From Flavobacterium amniphilum (GTDB lineage Bacteria; Bacteroidota; Bacteroidia; Flavobacteriales; Flavobacteriaceae), in the NCBI RefSeq assembly GCF_023634845.1, contig NZ_JAMLJL010000019.1, positions 1-64,000 on the forward strand: a stretch of DNA of 64,000 nt. Reading direction: 5' to 3'. The translations under genes and the position numbers were made by a program. The notes under the pieces are model-generated. The model was not told the DNA's origin. It was given only the letters and a program-made list of their open reading frames with translations, and did no database searches. How positions within the stretch are numbered: the first letter of the stretch is position 1; the number at the start of each line of letters is the position of its first letter. Positions 1-7,905 of this stretch are shown here, piece by piece.

Positions 1-8
1 GCGGGGTG

Positions 9-41
9 CAAAGATAACATCTTTATTTTCTTCTTTCCAAA
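9..41 (-). promoter_or_regulatory. rRNA-operon-type promoter reading off the left edge
   Basis: On the minus strand TATCTTTG (positions 16-9) matches the Bacteroidota -7 box TAnnTTTG, and TTTG (41-38) lies 21 bases upstream at the -33 position. The box runs directly into GCACCCCGC. The tRNA-Lys promoter in this window (38320) has the same arrangement, TATATTTG followed by GCACCCGC. This suggests a stable-RNA operon, probably 16S rRNA, just beyond base 1 on the minus strand; that operon itself cannot be seen. Confidence 0.6.
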
Positions 42-165
42 TCTTTTCGCGATTATTTTTTAAGTTTTTTACTTTCGTTTCAAACCCAATCACTTAGACT
101 TTTTAAGAACATTATGTTAAAGAACTCTGCTTGTTTCACATCTCACTTGTTGTTCAATGCGGGTG

Positions 166-173
166 CAAAAGTA
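166..173 (-). promoter_or_regulatory. second upstream stable-RNA-type -7 box
   Basis: TACTTTTG on the minus strand, again followed by GCACCCGC, about 155 bases upstream of the first promoter. Tandem promoters with the same downstream sequence fit a P1/P2 rRNA promoter pair. No convincing -33 TTTG was found at the expected distance. Confidence 0.45.
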
Positions 174-384
174 CCACTTATTTTCACTTTTCCTAACCTT
201 TTCTTAATCTTTTTTACCTCTTTTTTACACTTCAACTGAACCTCAGCAAGTTAGACAGGAAAGTTTTTCCAGAAGAATGCAAGCATGATCTAAAACAGCT
301 CTCTCCTACTCTTATATATATAGTATAAGGCATACTTATTATATATAGGTATACTTATTAAGCCGTACTGCACGCCTACTGCAC

Positions 385-409
385 TTGGCTTCGAGAGCCT
401 CAGCCACCG
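385..409. repeat. dispersed TTCGA(C/G)A-G-CTCAG repeat, copy 1
   Basis: TTGGCTTCGAGAGCCTCAGC and the following CACCG are a variant of the element seen twice at 32701-32773 and once at 640-662. The core TTCGACAGGCTCAG is a short repeat often met in intergenic regions of Bacteroidota. Together with the other copies it marks this as repeat-rich intergenic DNA. Confidence 0.55.
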
Positions 410-417
410 TTCCGTAC

Positions 418-567
418 TTTGATATTACTTTGATATTACTTTGATATTACTTTGATATTACTTTGATATTACTTTGATATTACTTTGATATTACTTTGAT
501 ATTACTTTGATATTACTTTGATATTACTTTGATATTACTTTGATACGGGTCAAGTACGGGTCAAGTA
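418..567. repeat. 11-bp tandem repeat array, two unit types
   Basis: Eleven uninterrupted identical copies of TTTGATATTAC occupy 418-538. They are followed by a partial unit and then two copies of CGGGTCAAGTA (546-567), also 11 bp. No open frame or spacer structure is associated with them. An exact short tandem array like this is likely to vary in copy number between strains. Confidence 0.9.
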
Positions 568-617
568 TGGGTCAACCCTATCTTATATAGCATATAACGC
601 CAACCGGAAACCGGCAT

Positions 618-682
618 GTTTAACCCTGTCAGGGTTTGATACTTCGACAAGCTCAGTAACCGCCGCTGACAGGGTTGCAAAC
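618..682. repeat. structured dispersed repeat with AACCCTGTCAGGGTT palindrome
   Basis: A palindrome AACCCTG-T-CAGGGTT (622-636) is followed by ACTTCGACAAGCTCAG and then by TGACAGGGTTGCAAACC. CCCTGTCA near the left and TGACAGGG near the right are inverted copies, so the whole segment can fold. It resembles the REP-like palindromic elements scattered through flavobacterial intergenic DNA. Confidence 0.55.
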
Positions 683-729
683 CAATAAAGACTTTACTCC
701 TATATATAAGGTATACTTTCTTTAATGAT

Positions 730-832
730 GCACGCCCGCGTGAGGGATCGAAGCGGCATCCTTTTATGCAGCGCAGCGGAATAAAAGATACAGCAAAGAG
801 CCCGACCCGGAGGAACGGAGGGGCACGCCATT
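730..832. repeat. GC-rich dispersed flavobacterial repeat
   Basis: This stretch (CACGCCCGCGTGAGGGATCG ... CCCGACCCGGAGG ... GGCACGCC) is clearly richer in GC than the surrounding DNA. Internal inverted segments (CCTTTTAT and ATAAAAGA) let it fold. I recognise the pattern as a multi-copy intergenic element of Flavobacterium genomes, but the copy number here cannot be judged from one window. The remaining DNA to 1035 is low-complexity (recurring TTAGATT, ACTAATCACTAA words) with no gene that I can support. Confidence 0.5.
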
Positions 833-1035
833 AGTTAGATTGTTCGATTATTAGATTATCAGACTGCTTAGATTTCTTAGATTGTTCGATTATCAGATTG
901 TCCGATTGCTGAACTACTTAGACGGCTTGGACTTCTTATCTCTAACAACCGAACATTCCCTACTAAGAACTAAGGACTCTTCACTAATCACTAACTACTA
1001 ATCACTAATTACACGAAAGAATATACCTATATATA

Positions 1036-1066
1036 TTGTATGTGTTTTGCGAAAGGCATATATTTG
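1036..1066 (+). promoter_or_regulatory. thrS promoter
   Basis: TTG (1036-1038), 20 bases, then TATATTTG (1059-1066) matches the Bacteroidota -33/-7 promoter. Transcription would start near 1070. That rules out a thrS start codon at 1047 and supports the ATG at 1086. Confidence 0.65.
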
Positions 1067-1085
1067 CGGACTTAAATTAACAATA

Positions 1086-3032
1086 ATGATTAAGATTACT
1101 TTACCAGACGGTTCGGTTAGAGAGTACGCAAGTGGCGTAACTCCTATGGATGTGGCTAAATCTATCAGTGAAGGTTTAGCAAGAAATGTGATTTCGGCTT
1201 CTTTTAACAATACAACAATTGAGGCTGAAACCCAATTAACGACCGATGGTACGCTTACATTATTTACATGGAATGATGCAGACGGTAAAAAAGCGTTCTG
1301 GCATTCGACTTCGCACGTAATGGCACAGGCTCTTGAAGAATTATATCCGGGAATCAAATTAACAATTGGTCCGGCTATTGAGAGAGGTTTTTACTATGAC
1401 GTGGATTTTGGTGACAAAAAGATTACCGATGCTGATTTCAAGAAAATTGAAGACAGGGTTTTAGAGATTGCCCGCGAGAAACATGAATTCAAAATGCGTT
1501 CGGCTACAAAAGCTGAAGCATTGGAACTATACAAAGACAATGAGTTCAAAACAGAATTGATCCAGAATTTAGAAGACGGAACGATTACATTTTGCGACCA
1601 CTCTACATTCACCGACTTATGCCGAGGAGGACACATTCCGAATACAGGAATCATTAAAGCAATGAAAATCCTTTCAGTTGCAGGTGCTTACTGGAGAGGT
1701 GACGAAAAAAACAAGCAGTTGACACGTGTGTACGGAATTTCGTTCCCGAAACAAAAAGATTTGACTGACTATTTGGAATTACTGGAAGAAGCAAAACGCC
1801 GTGACCACAGAAAACTTGGAAAAGAACTGGAATTATTCCACTTCTCACAACGTGTGGGCCAGGGATTACCGTTATGGCTACCAAAAGGAGCCGCTTTACG
1901 CGACCGTTTGGAGCAATTCCTTAAAAAAGCACAGAAGAAGGCAGGATATGAGCAAGTAGTTTCCCCTCATATCGGTCAGAAAGAATTATATGTGACTTCA
2001 GGTCACTATGCCAAATACGGAGCAGACAGTTTCCAGCCGATTCATACACCGGCAGAAGGAGAAGAGTTTTTATTAAAACCGATGAACTGTCCGCACCACT
2101 GTGAGATTTACAATGCAAGACCATGGTCGTACAAAGACTTACCGAAGCGTTATGCAGAATTTGGTACCGTATACCGTTATGAGCAATCAGGAGAATTACA
2201 CGGTTTGACACGTGTAAGAGGATTCACTCAGGATGATGCGCACTTATTTTGTACACCGGATCAGTTAGACCAGGAGTTTAAAAACGTAATCGACTTAGTA
2301 CTATATGTATTCGGTTCGTTAGGATTTGAGAATTTTACGGCACAGGTATCGGTGCGTGATTTGAGCAATCCTGACAAATACATCGGAAGCGTTGAAAACT
2401 GGGAGAAAGCAGAAAACGCGATTATCAGTGCTGCAAAAGACAAAGGACTGAACTATGTTATTGAGGCAGGAGAAGCCGCTTTCTACGGTCCGAAACTTGA
2501 CTTCATGGTAAAAGATGCCTTGGGAAGAAGCTGGCAGTTAGGAACCATCCAGGTAGATTACAACTTACCGGAGCGTTTTGACCTGACTTACAAAGGAGCT
2601 GACAACGAATTACACAGGCCGGTAATGATTCACCGTGCGCCGTTTGGTTCAATGGAGCGATTCATTGCAATTTTACTGGAGCATACCGGTGGAAATTTCC
2701 CACTTTGGTTAATGCCGGAACAGGCTATTATCCTAAGTTTGAGCGAGAAATATGAAAATTATGCGAAAAAAGTTTCAGATTTGCTAGAAAATCACGAAAT
2801 TCGCGCCCTAATTGACAACCGTAACGAGACGATCGGTAAGAAAATCCGTGAGGCTGAAGTGAAGAAATACCCGTTTATGCTGATAGTTGGCGAGGAAGAA
2901 GAGAAAAACGGAACAGTATCGGTGAGACGTCACGGTCAAGAAGGAAAAGGAAATATTACAATTAAAATAGATGAGTTTATCGCTCTTGTGAACGAAGAAG
3001 TGAGCAAATCATTAAAGACATTTGAAGTTTAA
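1086..3032 (+). CDS. thrS: threonyl-tRNA synthetase
   Basis: Charges tRNA-Thr with threonine in the cytosol. The 648-residue protein has the family's domain order. An N-terminal TGS domain begins MIKITLPDGS, followed by the HSTSHVMA part of the editing region and CDHSTFTDLCRGGH (editing-site Cys and His). The class II core has RYEQSGELHGLTRVRGFTQD and HRAPFGSMERF, and a C-terminal anticodon-binding domain follows PLWLMPEQ. The ATG at 1086 is preferred because the promoter box at 1059-1066 lies downstream of the alternative start at 1047, and because IKITLPDG is the normal TGS beginning. First gene of a thrS-infC-rpmI-rplT cluster, a common bacterial order. Confidence 0.97.
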   Translation: MIKITLPDGSVREYASGVTPMDVAKSISEGLARNVISASFNNTTIEAETQLTTDGTLTLFTWNDADGKKAFWHSTSHVMAQALEELYPGIKLTIGPAIERGFYYDVDFGDKKITDADFKKIEDRVLEIAREKHEFKMRSATKAEALELYKDNEFKTELIQNLEDGTITFCDHSTFTDLCRGGHIPNTGIIKAMKILSVAGAYWRGDEKNKQLTRVYGISFPKQKDLTDYLELLEEAKRRDHRKLGKELELFHFSQRVGQGLPLWLPKGAALRDRLEQFLKKAQKKAGYEQVVSPHIGQKELYVTSGHYAKYGADSFQPIHTPAEGEEFLLKPMNCPHHCEIYNARPWSYKDLPKRYAEFGTVYRYEQSGELHGLTRVRGFTQDDAHLFCTPDQLDQEFKNVIDLVLYVFGSLGFENFTAQVSVRDLSNPDKYIGSVENWEKAENAIISAAKDKGLNYVIEAGEAAFYGPKLDFMVKDALGRSWQLGTIQVDYNLPERFDLTYKGADNELHRPVMIHRAPFGSMERFIAILLEHTGGNFPLWLMPEQAIILSLSEKYENYAKKVSDLLENHEIRALIDNRNETIGKKIREAEVKKYPFMLIVGEEEEKNGTVSVRRHGQEGKGNITIKIDEFIALVNEEVSKSLKTFEV

Positions 3033-3048
3033 CTAAAAATTTAAGGTT

Positions 3049-3603
3049 ATCGCAATCAGAAACAACAGAGGATTTCAACCTCGAGTAGAAAAAAAAGACG
3101 CACACAGAATTAACAACAACATTCGTGTGCCAGAAGTACGTCTTGTAGGGGAAAATGTAGAGCCGGGAGTTTACAAAACTTCTGAAGCATTACGCTTAGC
3201 AGACGAATTTGAATTGGATTTAGTGGAGATTTCTCCAAACGCTGAACCGCCGGTATGTAAAATCATGGACTATAAAAAGTTCCTATACGAGCAAAAGCGA
3301 AGAGAAAAAGAACTAAAGGCAAAATCCACGCAGATTACCATTAAAGAAATTCGTTTCGGACCTCAGACAGATGAGCACGATTATGAATTCAAAAAGAAAA
3401 ACGCGGAGAAATTCCTGAAGGAAGGTTCGAAGTTAAAAGCATTCGTATTCTTCAAAGGACGTTCGATTATTTATAAAGAGCAAGGACAAATCTTATTATT
3501 AAGATTGGCACAGGACTTGGAAGAAGTTGGAAAAGTTGAAGCTATGCCGGTTCTTGAAGGAAAGAGAATGATCATGTTCATTACTCCGAAAAAGAAAAAA
3601 TAG
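3049..3603 (+). CDS. infC: translation initiation factor IF-3, ATC start codon
   Basis: Binds the 30S subunit and discriminates against wrong start codons and initiator tRNAs. The frame is open from a stop at 3034. Reading from ATC at 3049 gives (M)AIRNNRGFQPRVEKKDAHRI followed by NNNIRVPEVRLVGENVEPGV, which is a full IF-3 N-domain, then the C-domain with KEIRFGPQTDEHDYEFK. Length 184 residues. A GTG at 3127 would remove the start of the N-domain. No ATG, GTG or TTG lies between 3037 and 3126 in frame, so a rare start (ATC at 3049, or less likely ATC at 3055) is needed. IF-3 from other bacteria uses AUU for autoregulation, and this ATC would serve the same purpose. 16 bases after thrS. Confidence 0.93.
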   Translation: MAIRNNRGFQPRVEKKDAHRINNNIRVPEVRLVGENVEPGVYKTSEALRLADEFELDLVEISPNAEPPVCKIMDYKKFLYEQKRREKELKAKSTQITIKEIRFGPQTDEHDYEFKKKNAEKFLKEGSKLKAFVFFKGRSIIYKEQGQILLLRLAQDLEEVGKVEAMPVLEGKRMIMFITPKKKK

Positions 3604-3719
3604 TTAAGTCAAAAGCTGAAAGTTCTTAAGTCAAAAGTTGCAACACTTTAAGACTTTAAACGTTAGGCTTCAGACTCAAAAGAAAGTAAGTAAGTTGAAT
3701 TAAATAAATTTGGGAAATT

Positions 3720-3917
3720 ATGCCTAAAATGAAAACTAAATCTAGTGCTAAGAAACGTTTTAAAGTTACTGGCTCTGGAAAAATTAAAAGAAAACACGCT
3801 TTTAAAAGTCACATTTTGACTAAAAAGTCTAAGAAACGTAAATTAGCGTTAACTCACTCTGCATTGGTTCACCCATCAGACGAGAGAAGTGTTAAAGAGC
3901 AATTAAGAATTATGTAA
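3720..3917 (+). CDS. rpmI: 50S ribosomal protein bL35
   Basis: Small, very basic ribosomal protein of the large subunit. The 65 residues begin MPKMKTKSSAKKRFKVTGSG and contain the typical HILTKKSKKRKL stretch. It lies between infC and rplT in the conserved order, 116 bases after infC. Confidence 0.97.
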   Translation: MPKMKTKSSAKKRFKVTGSGKIKRKHAFKSHILTKKSKKRKLALTHSALVHPSDERSVKEQLRIM

Positions 3918-4091
3918 TAAAAGCTGTAAGCTTTAGGCAAAAGTTTAAAGTGTACAATTTTATAATGTAACCCAAAGTTCTTTAGGTTAAAACAATTCAA
4001 TAACCCTGGGGTGGGCGAATAAAAATCAGGATTAAGATTCTGAGAATTCGAAAGTGCGCAAGCCGCCTTACTTCAAAAAAAAAGTAAAATT

Positions 4092-4436
4092 ATGCCAAGA
4101 TCAGTAAATTCAGTTGCTAAAAGAGCAAGAAGAAAAAAGATAATGAAGCAAGCCAAAGGTTTCTTTGGCCGTAGAAAAAACGTTTGGACAGTTGCTAAGA
4201 ATGCGGTAGAAAAAGCAATGCTTTATGCTTACCGTGACAGAAAGCAAAAAAAGAGAAACTTCCGTTCTTTATGGATTATGCGTATTAACGCTGGTGCAAG
4301 ATTAGAAGGAATGTCTTACTCTCAGTTCATGGGTAAAATCAAAGCTAACAACATCGAGTTAAACCGTAAGGTTTTAGCTGATTTAGCGATGAACCACCCA
4401 GAGGCTTTCAAAGCTATTCTTAACAAAGTAAAATAA
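4092..4436 (+). CDS. rplT: 50S ribosomal protein bL20
   Basis: Large-subunit protein that binds 23S rRNA early in assembly and in several bacteria represses its own operon. The 114 residues begin MPRSVNSVAKRARRKKIMKQ and include GFFGRRKN and NRKVLADLAMNHPEAF, typical of bL20. The 174-base gap after rpmI is long for this cluster and could hold a leader structure. A terminator follows at 4472. Confidence 0.97.
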   Translation: MPRSVNSVAKRARRKKIMKQAKGFFGRRKNVWTVAKNAVEKAMLYAYRDRKQKKRNFRSLWIMRINAGARLEGMSYSQFMGKIKANNIELNRKVLADLAMNHPEAFKAILNKVK

Positions 4437-4471
4437 TAAACGTTTAACAACATATTTGACTTACTTACCTT

Positions 4472-4502
4472 AAATCCCATTTTAACGAATGGGATTTTTT
4501 AT
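4472..4502 (+). terminator. rho-independent terminator after rplT
   Basis: AAATCCCATT, loop TTAACG, AATGGGATTT, then a T-run. Ends the thrS-infC-rpmI-rplT transcript. Confidence 0.9.
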
Positions 4503-4547
4503 TTCATAAGGTTTTCTAAAAATTAGCTTTTAAAGCCTCATTTTTAA

Positions 4548-4555
4548 TACATTTG
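4548..4555 (+). promoter_or_regulatory. -7 box of the dipeptidyl peptidase gene
   Basis: TACATTTG matches TAnnTTTG and lies 23 bases before the ATG at 4579. Confidence 0.5.
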
Positions 4556-4578
4556 CCAACAACTCAAATTACTATATC

Positions 4579-6711
4579 ATGAATAAACGAATACTGGTTT
4601 TACTGAGCGTTTCTTTAAGTCTGACCACTTTTGCGCAAAGCAAAAAACTAACACTTGAAGAATCCGTTTTACAGCAAAACAGACAATTCAGAGCTGACCG
4701 TTTAGCGGGTTTCCAGTGGATTCCCAACACAAGCAAGTATGTTTACTATACTGATGCCTGGACCAAAATGGTTACAGGACAAGCTACAGACAACACTACG
4801 GCTGAATATGTTAAACTGGCCGACATCAATACCGCTTTAGGTACCAAGCTGAAAAACTTTGGCGGTTTGGAATGGATAGACGCCAATACTGTTCTGGTAA
4901 CCGAAGGAGGAAAATACTTCACTTATGATCTTACTGCCAAAACAGGAAAAAAAATACAGCAGGCAACAGAAACAGCTGAAAACATTACGTTTGATTCTAA
5001 AAAGCAATACTTAGCTTTTACTGAAAAAAACAACTTATACTTCTTCAACCAAAATCAGGAAAAAGTAGCAGTAACCAACGAGAGTAATCCTGAAATTGTT
5101 TCCGGACAATCGATTGCCAGAAATGAATTTGGAATTAAAGGAGGTATCTTCTGGTCACCAAAATCTAACTTCCTTGCCTTTTATCAGAAAGACGAAACGG
5201 AAGTTGGCAATTATCCTTTATTAGACATCACACAAACACCGGGTAAGCTGGTTAACATTAAATACCCCATGGCCGGTCAGAAATCTGAGAAACCGAAAGT
5301 CGGCATCTACAACATTGCAACCGGGAAAACCGTTTTCATTAGTCCGAAAGGCAATGTGAATGATTATTTAACCAATGTTAGTTGGACTCCGGATGAAAAA
5401 TACCTTCTTATAGCCGAATTAAACCGTGGCCAGAATGACATGAACCTGAACTTGTATGATGCAAACACAGGAACATTTGTACACACTATCTTAAACGAAA
5501 AAAGCACTAAATGGGTAGAACCGGAACATCCTGCTTTTTTCCCATCGGCTAAAACCAACAATTTTATCTGGATTTCGGAAAAAGACGGTTTCAACAATCT
5601 TTACTACTATAATTTAGAAGGAAGACTGATTAAGAAACTAACCCAGAATAAATTCCCAACCAGAGCTATTTTAGGTGCCAATACAGCAGGAACAGAAGTT
5701 TTCTTTATGGCTACCGGTGAGAATGGAACAAACATGTTAGGATACAAAGTAGACCTAAAAGGAAAGCAAACCCTTATTACAAAAGACCAGGGAGTTCACG
5801 CTGTTTCATTCAGTGCAGACGGTAACTGGGTTTTAGATGAATATTCAAATCATACGACTCCTTCAAAATCGGTTTTATATGATAAAAACCAAAAAGGGAA
5901 ATTACTTTTAGAGAGCGAGAACAAGTACAAAGATTACTTCATGGGTACTGCTGATATCAAAACGATTAAATCTGCAGACGGTGTAACCGATTTATTTACC
6001 CGTGTAATTAAACCAAGTAACTTTGATCCTGCTAAGAAATACCCTGTTTTAGTCTATGTTTATGGCGGTCCTCATGCACAATTGATTACCAACTCTTATT
6101 TAGACGGAGCCAACTTATGGATGTACTATATGGCCGAGCAAGGTTATTTAGTATTTACTTTAGACAACAGAGGTTCAGACAACCGAGGTGTTGCTTTTGA
6201 AAGCGCTATTCACGGAAGACTGGGGGTTAATGAAATAGAAGACCAGATGTTAGGAATTGAATACTTAAAATCACTTCCATATGTTGATGCCAACCGTTTA
6301 GCAGTACACGGATGGAGCTTTGGAGGATTCATGACCACATCGTTAATGCTTCGTCAACCAAATACATTTAAAGTAGGTGTTGCAGGTGGTCCGGTTATCG
6401 ACTGGAAATGGTATGAAATCATGTACGGAGAGCGCTATATGGATACACCGGAAGAAAATCCTAAAGGATATGAAGAAGCTTGTGTATTGAATTATGCAAA
6501 AGATTTAAAAGGTAAATTATTACTAATTCACGGAACAAGTGATGATGTGGTGTTAGAGCAACACAATTTATCATTAGTTAAGAAATTTGTGGAAACGCAA
6601 AAGCAGGTGGATTACTTCCCTTACCCTATGCACAAACACAATGTATTAGGGAAAGACAGAGTTCACTTGATCCAGAAAGTATTGGATTATGTAATTGAAA
6701 ACAATAAATAA
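4579..6711 (+). CDS. S9 family dipeptidyl peptidase IV, exported
   Basis: Serine peptidase that would remove X-Pro or X-Ala dipeptides from peptide N-termini in the periplasm or at the cell surface. The 710-residue protein starts with a cleavable signal peptide (MNKRILVLLSVSLSLTTFAQ). A DPP-IV type beta-propeller follows (about residues 30-460), then an alpha/beta-hydrolase domain. The nucleophile Ser580 sits in GWSFGG, the Asp in HGTSDD (about 655), and the His in PMHKHN (about 685-687). Transcribed alone between two terminators. The family and catalytic triad are clear; the exact substrate preference is not. Confidence 0.93.
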   Translation: MNKRILVLLSVSLSLTTFAQSKKLTLEESVLQQNRQFRADRLAGFQWIPNTSKYVYYTDAWTKMVTGQATDNTTAEYVKLADINTALGTKLKNFGGLEWIDANTVLVTEGGKYFTYDLTAKTGKKIQQATETAENITFDSKKQYLAFTEKNNLYFFNQNQEKVAVTNESNPEIVSGQSIARNEFGIKGGIFWSPKSNFLAFYQKDETEVGNYPLLDITQTPGKLVNIKYPMAGQKSEKPKVGIYNIATGKTVFISPKGNVNDYLTNVSWTPDEKYLLIAELNRGQNDMNLNLYDANTGTFVHTILNEKSTKWVEPEHPAFFPSAKTNNFIWISEKDGFNNLYYYNLEGRLIKKLTQNKFPTRAILGANTAGTEVFFMATGENGTNMLGYKVDLKGKQTLITKDQGVHAVSFSADGNWVLDEYSNHTTPSKSVLYDKNQKGKLLLESENKYKDYFMGTADIKTIKSADGVTDLFTRVIKPSNFDPAKKYPVLVYVYGGPHAQLITNSYLDGANLWMYYMAEQGYLVFTLDNRGSDNRGVAFESAIHGRLGVNEIEDQMLGIEYLKSLPYVDANRLAVHGWSFGGFMTTSLMLRQPNTFKVGVAGGPVIDWKWYEIMYGERYMDTPEENPKGYEEACVLNYAKDLKGKLLLIHGTSDDVVLEQHNLSLVKKFVETQKQVDYFPYPMHKHNVLGKDRVHLIQKVLDYVIENNK

Positions 6712-6741
6712 AAAAAGAGCCACTATATAGTGGCTCTTTTT
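6712..6741. terminator. bidirectional terminator between convergent genes
   Basis: AAAAAGAGCCACTA and TAGTGGCTCTTTTT form a perfect hairpin with A and T runs on both sides. It serves the peptidase on plus and the glutaminase on minus. Confidence 0.9.
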
Positions 6742-6743
6742 AA

Positions 6744-7655
6744 TTAAAATATTGACATTCCTGTTTTTGTGGTTAGCTGCTCCAGAGCGAACATTCCCAA
6801 TTCTGAATTTCCTTTTTCATTTAAGCGTGGTGACCAGGAAGCCACCACAAAGTTTTTAGGGTACAAGGCCACTATTCCTCCGCCAATACCGCTTTTACCG
6901 GGTAAACCCACCCTATAGGTAAACTCCCCTGATTCATCATAGAAACCACAGGTTTGCATTAAAGCATTCAGCCTTTTCACCTGGCTTGTATTCAAAACCT
7001 GTTTCCCGGCTTCTGTTTTTCCTTCATTAGCAAAAAAGTAAAATGCGTGCGCGAGTTCTTTACAGGTCATTTCAATTGAGCATTGGTAGAAATAAAAATC
7101 CAATACTTCATTGATATCATTTTTAATATTGCCGAAGGATTTCAGGAAATTAGCCAGGGCTGCATTTCTAAAACCTGCATTTTTTTCCGAGTTAGCAACC
7201 TCAGGATTGAAATCAATAGTAGGATTACCTGAAACTTCCCTTATGAATTCGATAAAATCCTGCTTTGGGTTTTTCAATTCGGAGATCAGAACATCGGCAA
7301 TAACCAAAGCACCGGCATTGATAAAAGGATTACGCGGAATTCCTTTCTCATATTCCAATTGGACCAACGAGTTAAAAGGATTTCCTGATGGTTCCACTCC
7401 TACCCGCTCCCAAATTTTTTCACCTACAATCGAAAAAGCCAAAGTAAGGGACAATACCTTTGAAACCGACTGAATGGAAAACTTTTCGGAGGCATCACCG
7501 ATACTGAAATCCTGTCCGTTCATGGTTAAAAGATGGATTCCGAATTTGTCGGGATTAATAATGGAAAGTTCCGGAATGGAAGTTGAAACCAGGCCTATTT
7601 TAGGTTGGCCTTGTGATTCCTTGTAAATATCTTCAAGTATGGTTAAATAATCCAT
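6744..7655 (-). CDS. glsA: glutaminase
   Basis: Hydrolyses L-glutamine to glutamate and ammonia in the cytosol. The 303-residue protein belongs to the serine-dependent, beta-lactamase-like glutaminase family. Ser63-x-x-Lys66 in QSVSKVLSL is the nucleophile and general base pair. NPFINAGALV and GLPGKSGIGGGI near the C-terminus are family signatures. Length matches the family (about 300). Convergent with the peptidase gene and sharing its terminator. Confidence 0.95.
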   Translation of the reverse strand: MDYLTILEDIYKESQGQPKIGLVSTSIPELSIINPDKFGIHLLTMNGQDFSIGDASEKFSIQSVSKVLSLTLAFSIVGEKIWERVGVEPSGNPFNSLVQLEYEKGIPRNPFINAGALVIADVLISELKNPKQDFIEFIREVSGNPTIDFNPEVANSEKNAGFRNAALANFLKSFGNIKNDINEVLDFYFYQCSIEMTCKELAHAFYFFANEGKTEAGKQVLNTSQVKRLNALMQTCGFYDESGEFTYRVGLPGKSGIGGGIVALYPKNFVVASWSPRLNEKGNSELGMFALEQLTTKTGMSIF

Positions 7656-7680
7656 GATGCAATTTGAGCTTTATTCAATA

Positions 7681-7720
7681 AAAAATCCCAAACTCAACAA
7701 TAATGACTTTGGGATTTTAT
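7681..7720 (-). terminator. terminator for the small membrane protein gene
   Basis: AAAATCCCAAA and TTTGGGATTTT flank a 15-base loop. The hairpin lies downstream (minus direction) of the small gene at 7740-7832 and upstream of glsA. Confidence 0.75.
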
Positions 7721-7739
7721 ATTTTCACTTATAAAGCTA

Positions 7740-7832
7740 TCATGCATAAGCAATTACACAGAGTAAGAATACTAAAGTAATTACATACAAAACGTCTTTA
7801 TAAGTGATTCTAAATTCAGAATCTTTATTCAT
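7740..7832 (-). CDS. 30-residue single-pass membrane protein
   Basis: A short open frame encodes MNKDSEFRITYKDVLYVITL followed by VFLLCVIAYA. It has a charged N-terminal 13 residues, then a continuous hydrophobic helix ending at the stop. A terminator follows directly downstream and the next gene ends 73 bases upstream, so it could be a separate small transcription unit. No family is recognised. The good membrane-helix design and own terminator argue against a chance frame, but conservation is untested. Confidence 0.5.
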   Translation of the reverse strand: MNKDSEFRITYKDVLYVITLVFLLCVIAYA

Positions 7833-7905
7833 TTTGTTTCTATAAGATTTGGGTTGCTTAAGTAACAAAATTAATAATTTTTTATTGTTCCGTTAATAAA
7901 AAAAA

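Noticed and set aside
418..538. Repeat array as CRISPR
   Set aside because: Units are 11 bp, directly adjacent, without spacers, and no cas genes are near.
3127..3603. IF-3 starting at GTG 3127
   Set aside because: Would remove the conserved N-terminal segment RNNRGFQPRVEKKDAHRI that is coded in frame upstream.
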